Of a stretch of 64,000 nt of DNA, positions 1 through 11,102 are shown piece after piece (position 1 is the stretch's first letter; each line of letters starts with the position of its first letter). The translations under genes were made by a program, and so were the position numbers. The notes beneath the pieces are model-generated. The model was given only the letters and a program-made list of their open reading frames with translations. It was not told where the DNA came from and ran no database searches. Source of the stretch: Alviniconcha marisindica (Eukaryota; Mollusca; Gastropoda; Provannidae); the NCBI GenBank assembly GCA_018857735.1, contig JABMCL010000533.1, positions 683,749 through 747,748 of the forward strand, read 5' to 3'.

Positions 1-164
1 TGTGCCAGTAAAATCAGTTACCTGCAGCTGCCTTTTGAGTCCTTGTGGTTTGACATGTATAGCACTAGCATACAATTCTTTCATAAGCAGTATGGTAAAA
101 ACTGTTTCTTCATGTGCATTTACTGATTACATTTTTGTTGTTGTTGTTTTGTGTTTGAAGCCAG

Positions 165-349
165 GTGCACTTTCCAGGGGTGCAGGTTTTAGCCAGTCTA
201 CCATCCTGCAAGACATGGGTGTGTGGGAGAGGCAGCGAGCTGTGCATTCTGAACATTCATCGCCTGTCAGAAGCCATGGTGTATCAGCGCCTGCTCAGCC
301 AGCACTGCCTCCCTGTTCACCATTGTCAGCCAGTGCGTCTCACTCCTAG
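165..349 (+). CDS. Unidentified gene, exon (fourth from last)
   Basis: This is the most upstream visible exon of a gene whose 5' part lies outside the window. A T-rich tract and AG precede it, and it ends at CCTAG|gttggt in phase 2. The frame reads without a stop for 61 codons. A stretch containing WVCGRGSELCILN resembles one blade of a beta-propeller, but that is a weak impression. The exact acceptor is uncertain because further AGs occur at 176 and 185. Its coding status rests on phase agreement with the next three exons. I do not recognise the family. Confidence 0.6.
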
Positions 350-875
350 GTTGGTATGCAGTGTGTCACCGTAAGTTCAGGCTGGCCAAGTGTTAGCTTA
401 GTTTTGCAGAAAAAAACATTGCTCAGAAGTTCACATGTTTTCTGTCTTTCATTGTCCTTCAAGAACATTAGCAAAGGTACTTGTAGTTATTGTGGTTTAG
501 GTTCTTTGCTGATACCAGTTCGAAAATTGACTTGCATAAATCTCAAGTGATGGTATAGTCTTTTTTTAACCAGCTTAAATTTGGGTTACTCTCTCTCTTT
601 TTAACAACTTAAATTTGGGTTACTGAACAGAATTACTCCTGGACTGGCCTTTGAGCTTTTGTTGGTGCAGGGTGCATGGTTGTGAGGCCAGTTGTTGGAA
701 TAATTGCAGAGGGATATTTATGAAGCTCTTCAGAGATACTGGCAACTGCTTCATCATTGCCCTGTCTGATGCACAAGAACGCATTGCCTAGCAGGCTGAC
801 ATGGGGACCTAGATCTATAATTCATCTCTGTGCAGCATGCTGGGTCAGAGTCCGTCTGTCAAAGTGTCAGCAGTG

Positions 876-1397
876 CTCATGGCTACTGATGCTGTGGGGT
901 CAGAGTTTGACTGTTAGTGTTAGTATGATTGTTACTGTTTCAGTAATATTGCTGGCTGCTGATGGTGTGGGGTCAGAGTTTGACTGTTAGTGTTAGTATG
1001 ATTGATACTGTTTCAGTAATACTGCTGGCTGCTGATGCTGTGGGGTCAGAGTTTGACTGTTAGTGTTAGTATGATTGATACTGTTTCAGTAATACTGCTG
1101 GCTGCTGATGGTGTGGGGTCAGAGTTTGACTGTTAGTGTTAGTATGGTTGATACTGTTTCAGTAATACTGCTGGCTGCTGATGGTGTGGGGTCAGAGTTT
1201 GACTGTTAGTGTTAGTATGGTTGATACTGTTTCAGTAATACTGCTGGCTGCTGATGGTGTGGGGTCAGAGTTTGACTGTTAGTGTTAGTATGGTTGATAC
1301 TGTTTCAGTAATACTGCTGGCTGCTGATGGTGTGGGGTCAGAGTTTGACTGTTTTGGCAATACTGCTGGTGGCTGATAGAGTCTGTTACTGTTGCAG
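876..1397 (+). repeat. 73-bp tandem array directly upstream of an exon acceptor
   Basis: About six to seven copies of a 73-bp unit (core tgtggggtcagagtttgact) fill the end of the intron. The last copies decay into the true splice acceptor at 1,397. Each unit contains tactgtttcag followed by TAATACTGCTGG, which resembles the real site tactgttgcag followed by CAACACTGGGGG. The array therefore looks derived from the exon junction itself. Confidence 0.85.
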
Positions 1398-1522
1398 CAA
1401 CACTGGGGGCTACTGGTCAGTGCTGCAGAAGCTTGCTGAGAGTTACTTGTCACTGGATGCATTCTCACAACTGTCTGACAGCAGACTTGCTGCCAATGGT
1501 TTGGATGTCAAGTGCTGGAAGG
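1398..1522 (+). CDS. Unidentified gene, exon (third from last)
   Basis: The acceptor ttactgttgcag|C and donor GGAAGG|gtaggc bound 125 nt. The phase-2 end of the previous exon joins this start, and the exon leaves one base for the next. The encoded segment (LAESYLSLDAFSQL and onward) is hydrophilic and helical in appearance, with no recognised domain. Its last 49 bases are repeated at 1,861-1,909 as part of a 387-bp duplication. Confidence 0.62.
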
Positions 1523-2247
1523 GTAGGCTTTATTTATGCTTCAGTGGGATCAGTATCTGGTCGGAAGGGGAAGCCCAGGTGAAAATTCTTAGCTTCCTGC
1601 ACTGCCAAGTTAACACAATCCATTGATTATTTACTGACTGAAAAGATAAGCTTCAGCTGGACAGATTCAGCATTATGTACAGCTTAATTTCACAGTCAGG
1701 CATGGGAATTGTCTGAAAACGGACCCCCCTAGATTTCAGTGTTTTTCCTTCCAATCAATTTCCATGCCTGACAGTACAGCAGGACATGATGCAGTTTGAT
1801 CAGCTTCTGTACACATGGAGAGCCATGGACAGTTACCCCTCATATTATTTGCTAGACAAGTCTGACAGCAGACTTGCTGCCAATGGTTTGGATGTCAAGT
1901 GCTGGAAGGGTAGGCTTTATTTATGCTTCAGTGGGATCAGTATCTGGTCGGAAGGGGAAGCCCAGGTGAAAATTCTTAGCTTCCTGCACTGCCAAGTTAA
2001 CACAATCCATTGATCATTTACTGACTGAAAAGATAAGCTTCAGCTGGACAGATTCAGCATTATGTACAGCTTAATTTCACAGTCAGGCATGGGAATTGTC
2101 TGAAAACGGACCCCCCTAGATTTCAGTGTTTTTCCTTCCAATCAATTTCCATGCCTGACAGTACAGCAGGACATGATGCAGTTTGATCAGCTTCTGTACA
2201 CATGGAGAGCCATGGACAGTTACCCCTCATATTATTTGCTAGACAAG
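1474..2247 (+). repeat. 387-bp tandem duplication of exon end + intron + acceptor
   Basis: Copies at 1,474-1,860 and 1,861-2,247 are almost identical; one visible difference is gattatt versus gatcatt. Each copy holds 49 nt of the preceding exon, its donor, the whole short intron and the acceptor region of the next exon. The duplication ends exactly at the base before the next exon. Near identity implies a recent event or an assembly duplication. Confidence 0.92.
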
Positions 2248-2450
2248 AACTTAAAGTGTCTCCACTGACTGTTGAAACTGTCCTTGTGTTAGATACGGAA
2301 GGTCAGCTGTGTGCGGAGCTGGTTGGTGTGTGTGGTGATGTCCCCACCTATGGTATAGACGACCTTGTGGAGATTCTAGAGCTGATCAGCAACAGCACAT
2401 CATCATCTCTCCTTCACTCCAGGCCACTAAAAGTGCTCAACTATCTCAAG
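2248..2450 (+). CDS. Unidentified gene, penultimate exon
   Basis: Phase 1 to phase 0 exon of 203 nt. The acceptor is ttgctagacaag|AA and the donor CTCAAG|gtctgt. The alternative acceptor six bases upstream (ttgctag|AC) would meet a stop eight codons in, so it is rejected for this exon. The product reads ELKVSPLTVETVLVLDTEG and onward, a mix of strand-like and helical segments with an acidic stretch (GIDDLVEILELI). No family is recognised. Confidence 0.68.
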
Positions 2451-3179
2451 GTCTGTTGTGCCTCGTTTTCTTCTCCTTTATTTTGTAACCCATTTGTTTA
2501 TGGACTTCCATGAAAAACGATACTCGTTTTGTAGGAACATGATTTTTAGCAGCTTGTCATCAGACTGACAGCTTTTTAGTTGATCAGTTTTGGTCAAGGC
2601 CTTATTGGTCTTGATCTCTTTTCATTGAAATAACATCAGAAACTTGAATCATCTGAGTGTGTTTTATGTGATGGCATTTTACATATCCATGAAAACAAGC
2701 CATAGCCAGTGCACAGATACAAGTTATTATATATAATTGTCTTTCAGACTGACATCCTGCTTATCAGTCCAGGACAAAACTGACCAGTGGCAAAGCAGTA
2801 ATTTATTATGTTTTCTGATGGGGGAAATCTAACAGTTTTTTGCTCTGTTTTGTTTATTTCTTGCTTTTTATAGACTATTAAAAGAGATGTTTTAACTGTT
2901 GTTGTTTTGTATGCTGGTAGGCCAGCAGCTTTAAACTTTTATAGTTTCATGGCAGTTTCTTTGACCTTGATCAAACTGGAATGTGGTTCATTTGCTCTGA
3001 GTATTGTGTGTGCTATAATCAAGTACTGAAACAACACTGCAATGTCATGTGAAGTAATTTGATCAGCTGGAGCACAGTGATAAAATTAATTTTGTTCACT
3101 TTTATTGTGACCTTTACTGTTGGATGTTAGGGTTTCCCTGTGGATGTCATGTCTGTCCTGTGTTGGTCCCCCTGGGCAG

Positions 3180-3548
3180 GGTGAGGCAGTTCGCATGGTG
3201 CGCCAGCAGGCAGGGGAGAGGAGCATGGAGGAGGTGCAGGACTTGCTGGAGGAGGGTGCTCGTCTCCTCCCTGCTGACAGCAGCACCTGTCTGCACGGCC
3301 GTCCTTTCTTCCACACTCTGCTTCCTGACATTGATGCTGCTTCACAGGAATCAACAGAAAGTCTGCCAGACTTGGCGGATGGTTTAGAGAGGGGCAGGCG
3401 ATGCACCAGCAGGGAGAGTCTGAGTGGCAATGACAGCCTGGGGGAGGGAGTAAAGAAGAGTAAGGAGGGCTGGGAGATGAAGTGGATGTTTGGTGATGAC
3501 AGTATGGACCAAGTGATGTCCTTGGATGATTTGATGGACTCAGAGTAG
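3180..3548 (+). CDS. Unidentified gene, terminal exon with stop
   Basis: A pyrimidine-rich tract ending ctgggcag precedes an open frame in phase 0 that agrees with the upstream exon. It encodes 122 residues and stops at TAG (3,546-3,548). The segment begins with an amphipathic helix (GEAVRMVRQQAGERSMEEVQ). It continues into a Ser/Glu-rich, probably disordered tail and ends in an acidic peptide, MSLDDLMDSE. The four visible exons give 293 codons of C-terminus. I did not find a clear AATAAA within 2 kb downstream; the first plausible one is near 5,856. Confidence 0.7.
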   Translation, partial: GEAVRMVRQQAGERSMEEVQDLLEEGARLLPADSSTCLHGRPFFHTLLPDIDAASQESTESLPDLADGLERGRRCTSRESLSGNDSLGEGVKKSKEGWEMKWMFGDDSMDQVMSLDDLMDSE

Positions 3549-5200
3549 ATGGTGTGAGCAAGGAATGCAGTGTGTTGTTGGACCCAGTGTCAGCGACTGG
3601 TTTGGGTGATGCACTTGATGGGAGAAATGTCTCATAATTATGCAGGTTAAAATGATTCATCCATTAATAGGTGGTCCATCCAGTGTCATCAATCTATACA
3701 GAAACTGTCTTTTTTGTGTGCGAAATTCTCACCTTTGTTGTTTAAATACTTTTTTAATTTTATATGCCAAGTATGCAGTTTTGTTGTATCAATTTTTTGA
3801 TGCGTGTATTTCTTCTGGGATCATTTTTTTTAGTAGCATTATTTCAGTAATCTAGATGTACATTTAGTAATAACAGTGGGGTCTTAGAGTACCCTTTCTC
3901 AGGTGGACCCTAGGCATACATGTACATTTCATAATAACCATGCTAAAACAAACTGCAGATGTTTCCTTGGATGGCGACATAAGGAGCATGAAAACAGGCA
4001 TCTAGAGGGGTAGTCTTCTCTTGCAGAGGTTTTCAGATGTTGAGGATTGTGGAAAAATAGTTCACATGCCATCTTCACTGTTTTTGGAGGCAGCCGTGTA
4101 CAGTTAGGTGCCTGTGTCCAGAGTTTGTGTAACTGTTAAAAAGTTTATGAACAGACATGAAAATAGCAAATGTGTAGAAACCAGGTGTTTTGTCAGTGTG
4201 CTTCTCTGAATGAAGAATGCATGTGTGCGTGTGTGTGTATAATTTAATTATCTGTGTTCTGAACTGGTGTAAAATAATTTTGAATGTGTGGTTTGTCCTG
4301 AGGTGAGCCCATGTGTTAACTGTAGCTCCAGCTGGTCAGTTGCCAGGGTATGTACCAGGTACTTGGGGTCTCAGCCCGGGTGGAATTGAGGAGAGCCGGC
4401 ACAAGGTCCAGCCAATGTGACACCCGTTTGTTGAACAGTGGTCATCCACCCAGTGTGCAACTTCTGGAGAGCGTGAGCTCATGGCCACAATCCACCCACC
4501 TGTCTCTGCAGTGCCAGTTGGGGTTGGCTGTAAGAGGTTTGGTCAGTACTCTGGGGTTGACTGTAAAAATTAGACGTTTGGTCAGTCTTGTGGGTATAGA
4601 TTCAGTGGCAGGTTCGTCCGGTGCCAGCGACAGATAAGTCCAGTGTCAGTGGCTGGTTAGTCCAGTGCCAGTAACTTGTGAGTCTAGTGTCAGTGGCTGG
4701 TTAGTCCAGTGCCGGTGACTGGTGAGTCTAGTGTCAGTGACTGGAAAGCCCAGTGCCAGTGACTGGAAAGCCCAGTGCCAGTGACTCGTGAGTCTAGTGT
4801 CAGTGGCTGGTTAGTCCAGTGTCAGTGGCTGGTTAGTCCAGTGACTGGTGAGTCCAGTGTGGACATCTTGTGAATCTGGTGTTGGTTGGCGAGTTCAGTG
4901 TCCTTGTCATCTTCATCATTGTTGCAGTTCTTGTGTGACCCTTTGTATCTCTCACCATTATCTTCTGATTGATTGGTTTCATTCCTTACTTGGCTGTGAA
5001 ACTGTATAGGAGAATGTCTTGGAGTGAGTAAATGAGTGAGAGATTGAGCAAGTAATTGTAGCTGTCTTTAAGTCTTGGTCCTGCCCATTGCCAAGGCATC
5101 ACGATTTTGTATAAGGGAGTCTTTCACTGCCTATTTAACCACAGTGCAACATGCAACAAGATGGAGTGAAGATGTAGACGGGGAAGAGGGAGAGAAAGTT
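3549..5200 (+). other. 3' flank / probable 3'UTR of the plus-strand gene, with short degenerate repeats
   Basis: No coding potential is seen. Between about 4,620 and 4,870 an irregular 20-30-bp repeat (ccagtgtcagtggctggtta and variants) is present. A related phrase, ccagtgtcagcgactggttt, already occurs at 3,584, just after the stop codon. The array may therefore have grown from 3'UTR sequence. Confidence 0.5.
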
Positions 5201-5244
5201 TTTTAGTTTTTTTTCCAGATCAGACAGAGAAGGGGGGGTGTATA

Positions 5245-5425
5245 TCAGGGAGAGGGACAGAGAACAAAAAGTAGATGTAGATCAGAGGGAGAGGGACAGA
5301 GAACAAAAAGTAGATGTAGATCAGAGGGAGAGGGACAGAGAACAAAAAGTAGATGTAGATCAGAGGGAGAGGGACAGAGAACAAAAAGTAGATGTAGATC
5401 AGAGGGAGAGAGACAAAGAGTGATA
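5245..5425. repeat. 39-bp tandem repeat
   Basis: About four near-identical 39-bp units (gagggacagagaacaaaaag then tagatgtagatca) are present. The unit is a multiple of three, so every frame stays open through it. The resulting open frames on both strands are repeat products, not genes. Confidence 0.9.
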
Positions 5426-5459
5426 GACAGCGTGAACAGAGATCACAGAAGAACAATAA

Positions 5460-7330
5460 TAATAATTAACGCTGAAGATGGATGACATTTAGTGCATAAA
5501 CTGACTGCCAGAATAACAGAGTTCTGGATAAGCTGATGTTTGGGACTCTCGATGCTGGAACAGTCGTAACATTAGACCTACAAAAGCAGGGAAATTGCAA
5601 TATCTACATCTCTTTTCTTCTTCTGGATGACACTTAAACTAGTTAAAGTCTATGTATAGACTGTTACTAGTGTTTTCTGGGGCTGCAGATATGTTGGATG
5701 GAGAGAGGGAGAAGGAGGGAGAGGAAAAAAGGAGAGAGAGAGGGGGAGGGGCACAGAGAGAGAGAGCAGCAGTAAGAATATTGCAACACACACACAACAA
5801 AAAAAACAGATCTTTACCATATCCATTCACTTTCAATGTGGCACAATTCAAACCAATAAAAGAATGGGAAAAAAAGTGTTTTTCTGCAGTTAGAAAAGAG
5901 ACGAAATATTTCCACTGTCAGACTTTCTTTTGATGCCGATGCTGTCAAAGGACAACTAATTCAAGTAACTGGTGTTGCTACAGTTTGTGACACACCACAG
6001 TTACATGGTAAACAAAATCCACCCAGTCATACCCTCCAAAAAGGATGGTCTCTGATAGTACATCTACATGATGTACAGTACATATATACACCCAACAATG
6101 TTCTCATCAGTCACTAAAGTAATGCCCCCCACACAATGGAATGGCTTTACCTGCTACAGCTACAGGTTGTGTATTTTGCGTACAGAATGTATGTTACTGG
6201 TATCATCTTGTTCTGCATAAAACTGTGGTCATTGTTCTCAAGTGAAAGCCAGTGTCCTAGCTGCTGTTAATAATAACTGCTGTGACATATTATGTGTCCA
6301 CCGGAAACGAGGCCAATCAGATATTACATGCATAAAAGCATTTCATATCACTTTCTGAACAGACAACATTAAAGTTGTGAACTCATAAATTAGTGACATG
6401 ACAGCAAAACAATTCACTTCATGTAAAGTTACATGCAACAATTATTGAAAGCACTTCTAGATTTACCGGAGAAAGCATCAGACAACAACAAAAAACTGAA
6501 CAAAACAACAACAAATCTTTGAAGACCATCATTGCTTCCATGATGAACACATGTAAAGGTCATAAACAAAGACCTTGTTATGTACACACTGTCAATTGCT
6601 CATAAATCTATTGTTGCAAAACTACACTTCCACTGAGGAATGAATCTAAGAAAGAAAGAAAAATTGTCCTGTGTATAACTAGGTGAAAGCAAAACCACAT
6701 GCTTCACACATCTGATACTGAATTCTAGGTGAAAGTGAAACCATGTTTCACACATTTGATATTAAATACTAGTTGAACGTAAACCCACAAGTTTTACACA
6801 TTCACAGGTTGTGGCTTGACTTTTCCAAGCTGTGTAACACTTCCTTCATATATACATGAACGTATAAAAATATCTGATTTTCTGAAACACGGTGCTGGGC
6901 TTCTGGGCGACAAAGACAGTACCAGCAATGTTCCCCACTAAAATGTTCCTAAGTAAAACTAGAAGAAGTTCAAGCATGTGACTTTAAATTACAAAGTTCA
7001 CCATGAAACATGACATCCAAAAAAATGAGACCAACAAGTGAGTTTATATCTTAATACTTATGAAGTCGGAACAGGGGTAGATGAGCAGCTTTTAGCCAGA
7101 TCCAAAGTGGCCAATATTCTGTACAGCACAGCTTATCACCTGTGCTCTGACCTTTTGACTAAGCATCTAGTCCCTTAGCTGAGAACAAAAAGGTGCACTC
7201 CCGTGCCTGTTGGCAACTGAACATTATTTTGGAGAACGACCCTTTTTTGAACTGCATCAATGTTGACTGTGGAAAACTTTGCTCCAACAATTAGTATAAG
7301 CTAATGTTGTCTAACAGTCTTAGACCTCAG
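5460..7330. other. Intergenic, no gene seen
   Basis: AT-rich sequence with a GA-rich low-complexity patch at 5,695-5,770. I see no credible exon, RNA gene or transposon terminus. Confidence 0.5.
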
Positions 7331-7334
7331 GGTG

Positions 7335-7945
7335 TACACTGCTGGCTCAGTCACCAAAGACCAGTCAGGGTGGGGCTTCACTGTCAGGCAAGGTGTGACC
7401 ACCATCCCTGATGACAGTGCAGCCTAAATGGTCAACCTCCAGCTTGACAATGGAAGTGGAAGCAGACGCATGCGCTGGATTACTTTAAGAGGTGACAGAC
7501 CACACATGCCATAGCCTCACAGATTCAGTGAGCCTGCTACAAAAACTTAAAAAAGGAATAGAAAGCCTAGAATGGCAAATGTCAATGTTCTCGACATTCA
7601 CTGTCACAAACTCCTGTGGATGTACTGCCCTTGACATGCCGAAGTGAAGGGAAATGACCTTGCAGATTGTCTGGTGGGTAAAGCAACCATCACAAGTGGC
7701 TTGCCTCTTGGAAGATGAAAAGTATTGAGGAGCTTTAGACACTACCTGCAGGCACATAGCCAAGGACATCACACCATCCACTGCTTGGAGGAGAGAGGCG
7801 TGTTAAGAGGAAATGCTTGATAATCTTCCTTGAAGGATGAGTAAGGGCTACTTCTCAATCAGACAAACATTGCAACTGTTTCAAAGGCAATGTTGGGAAA
7901 ACTTCTGAGACAGGATGGAGCACACATGGGCTTTTTGACAATCAC
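7335..7945 (+). pseudogene. Degenerate RNase H region of a non-LTR retrotransposon (LINE)
   Basis: Translating the plus strand across frameshifts gives an RNase H-like series: GWGFT near 7,368, then RWI near 7,475, VDIH-like and LLWMYCP near 7,600-7,630, and HAEVKGNDLAD near 7,640-7,665. The Asp/His pattern before KGND.AD is typical of the RNase H domain at the end of jockey/I-type LINE polyproteins. Several stops and frameshifts show it is dead. The 3' continuation (QTNIATVSKA near 7,860-7,890) fits the same tail. Confidence 0.75.
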
Positions 7946-8549
7946 TTTTTTGTGCAATCAGTATTTATCAGAGACGTTAGTCAATCTCATTACAGGTTGA
8001 AGTATTACATTTGGACAAACTGGTGATTTGGTTCTCACAAGTATACTCATCAAGAAACATGTCATCAAAGTAGCAAGTGTTGAGTGTAACAATCAGTACA
8101 CAACGAATAACTTTCTGCTAAACTGATGGTATAAGAAATGGATAGTTGATAAACTGATAATTTGATGACTTGTTTTCAGTTGTCTTTCTATACTGTGCAT
8201 TCAAGAACTGATCATCATCTTTGATGTCAACTAATTGCCCCAGTGAACAAAGTGCAATAAAATGATGCCTAGGCACACCAACAAAAGATCCCAAGTCAAT
8301 GAGACTGACGAAGATTTGGAAGACACCCCCGCTTTTTCAGGCAAAAGACTGATTGCTGAAGTCAGACATGGATCAGTGATCACAATAAAAGCAGTGTAAC
8401 CTGTGGGTGGAGCTACAAAACATCAGCCAGCAGACATTTAATGAAAATATAGTCTGCAATGCATAAACAACAGCACACACTGGGGCTCTCTGTGGGAGAT
8501 GTACTACACAAAATTATTCACTTCATCAGTGTACTGAAATCTGCAGTTA

Positions 8550-8850
8550 CAGTCATTTGCAAACATTTAAGACCACACATGATTTTTTAAATAAATTTGA
8601 TGAAACTGTTTTTTGGCCTTCGTACCAAATTATATAAGTTTATTTCACCAAAAGCATAACACAATTACCCAATTTGAAAAGTGATGACACCCAAGTTGTT
8701 GTTTTTTGTTCATTTGTTTGTGTTTGTTATTGTTGTTTGTGTGTTTTGTTTGTTTTTGTATTATTGTTTTTCTCTCTCACATGATCTCTAAAGCATCCTC
8801 TTTCTTTCCATTGAAAATCATGTCTGGTCTTAAACTTTTGCAAATGACTG
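8550..8850. mobile_element. Tc1/mariner-type MITE, ~300 bp
   Basis: The ends form an inverted repeat of about 38 bp. The left begins CAGTCATTTGCAAACATTTA and the right complement begins CAGTCATTTGCAAAAGTTTA; both continue AGACCA.ACATGATTTT. TA lies on the left flank (8,548-8,549); the right flank reads CA. The CAGT terminus and TA flank are typical of Tc1/mariner. The interior is AT/GT-rich and non-coding. Confidence 0.78.
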
Positions 8851-10610
8851 CATTATCATTTTGAGCTGTTTTCCTTTGTTTATGTTATATGTACATAAAA
8901 ATCAGGAGAGAAAAGGGTGTCATGGCATGTTCAAATACACATCCCTATATGACTAGTAAGCAATGCCGAAAAGGTGCGCACTCTTGGAATGGGGAGATTT
9001 GTCACTCACTGAGCAGTGATGAACCATGAACAGAATGATGCCTGTAACCATAACATTTACCTCAGACAAACAAAACAGGAAGTTTCAACTCAGAGGAAAG
9101 GTTGAAAGTGCAATAGGGCAAACAGCTTTCCAGCTCTTGAACAACTGCTGTAAAAACCCAACAACCAAAAACAACAACAGTGCATTTAATTATTATTTTT
9201 TAAACAGGAGGGGAGTCAGATGATCACTTGGCCTGCGATTTATTACATTTTAACCCCCCACCACCCCAGTCAGTTTGACTCTATGTAACATGCAGTGTCA
9301 AAATCACTTCCAAGCTTACCACCAGAGTGGTGCTAAGTGTTTGCACAATGGTTCACATCCCACAGACAATGAGCATGAACACAATGGTTCACATCCCATA
9401 GACAATGAGCATGAACACAATGGTTCACATCCCACAGACAATGAGCATGGACGCATCCTGCTTTCAACAGTCTTGTGTGGCCTGGCAAGCTATGCATATG
9501 CAGGCTTTCGCTTGTTGAATAGGCAGAGATAGACTGGAGTTCTTTGTTCTTGTGTTCTTTTTTGCCTTGTTTTTATGCTTGGCTGGGATTGGGGAGGGCT
9601 GACCTATGAAAGCTGTATATCTAAATTTGATACAGCAACATGTACTTAGATTCATTGCACACATACACACAAAAATTAAAAATGTACACAATAATATTAT
9701 ATGAAATTCATATACATGTGCAACATTCAACTGACGAAAAGATAAACATCTAAAACTTCACAAGTCACCACTGATCTGTGAACTGTTGATATCACAGACC
9801 AGATGATAAGACAAACAACTACTTTCTCCAGCATGGGTCACATATTTTAGTTGTTTGTTTAAATGTTTTTAAAATCAGGAATTTCCTGTGCTCATATGCA
9901 TGGAATGATATGGTGATTGCTTACAGCATCGCAACATGTAAACAAAACTTAGAACATACAGCCACATGCACTCAAAGCTGAAAGTACAGCAAGTTTCACT
10001 GTCTCCATTTTCATGATAGAAGTACATGAGAGAAATATCTAAATGCAACAGACATATCCTGGATAAACATCTGCAGACTGCAAGTGCATGCACTGGCTGC
10101 CTGTCTTGCAACATAATAAAGCAACCACCAAGGAATGGCATGAATTTTGATGAAAGGATCACAGCAAAATGCAGCATGGTGCAGTCAGTATTCACGGGCA
10201 CCACTCTTCACAACTGAACCCCCCCCCCCCCCTCCCCACCATACTTCGTTGATGCTCCAAGCCTCCATAAATAAATACGCACAAAGCGCTGACATCCAAT
10301 TCGGTGTGCACAGTATATACAATGGCTAGGTATAAAGCTGTAGTTACTTTGTACACTTCTCAGCAGGCATCATATCAAGAGATGTATGTGTGTGTATATG
10401 TGTGTAAAATTTTACAGGTCAAGAAATATACATGGAAATATTCCACACACAAAAACAGTAATCTCTAAGTCTTTTCATTTAAATGTCGTCTAATTGTACT
10501 GGGAGCCACAAAACCAAATACACATATTTGCATTCAGCATCCCATCCAAAATGACTACATGTTGTGAACACATGGATACCACTACTCCAGCAGAGTACTC
10601 TTTCTCTCCC

Positions 10611-10652
<42 letters not shown>

Positions 10653-11095
10653 TACACTCACTGCACATTTTCCCCAAAACAGTACTTAACTGTTTGGAAG
10701 CTATGAAATCTTTTCCATTCTCCAGTGGTACACATGTACATATATCTCAACAGTTTTCATGTCTGTGACTAGTTCAAATACTGTTTAAGATGATGACTAC
10801 AAAACAGTCAATTGATAAGTACCATTGTAAGTGATCCTGCAAACACACAGACAGAAAAACAACATTTGTATAGTTTTGCCCCTCAGCAATTATCCTTTCA
10901 AAGATATAACTACACTATGCAATGAACATTTCTTTGATGTGAAATGAACATGAATTAACCAAACATACATCACAGGCTTGGACTAAGTACAGAAGAATTT
11001 GCACCACTAAATCCATTCTGAAGACAGTGTATCATCTACTGGAATAACCTAAAAAACAAGTCTGTCCCAAGTGAGCAATGTAGCTGCATACTGCC
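8851..11095. other. Intergenic / possible distal 3'UTR of SNX13
   Basis: No gene is seen. At 9,345-9,450 there are three copies of a 36-bp repeat (acaatggttcacatcccaca). Poly-C followed by (CT)n lies at 10,609-10,645. Minus-strand AATAAA motifs occur near 8,639 and 9,237, so a very long SNX13 3'UTR is possible but unproven. Confidence 0.4.
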
Positions 11096-11102
11096 TCGAT
11101 TT

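Noticed and set aside
9275..9532. Frame with repeated NGSHPTDNEHEH
   Set aside because: Comes from a 36-bp DNA repeat of three copies; no gene context.
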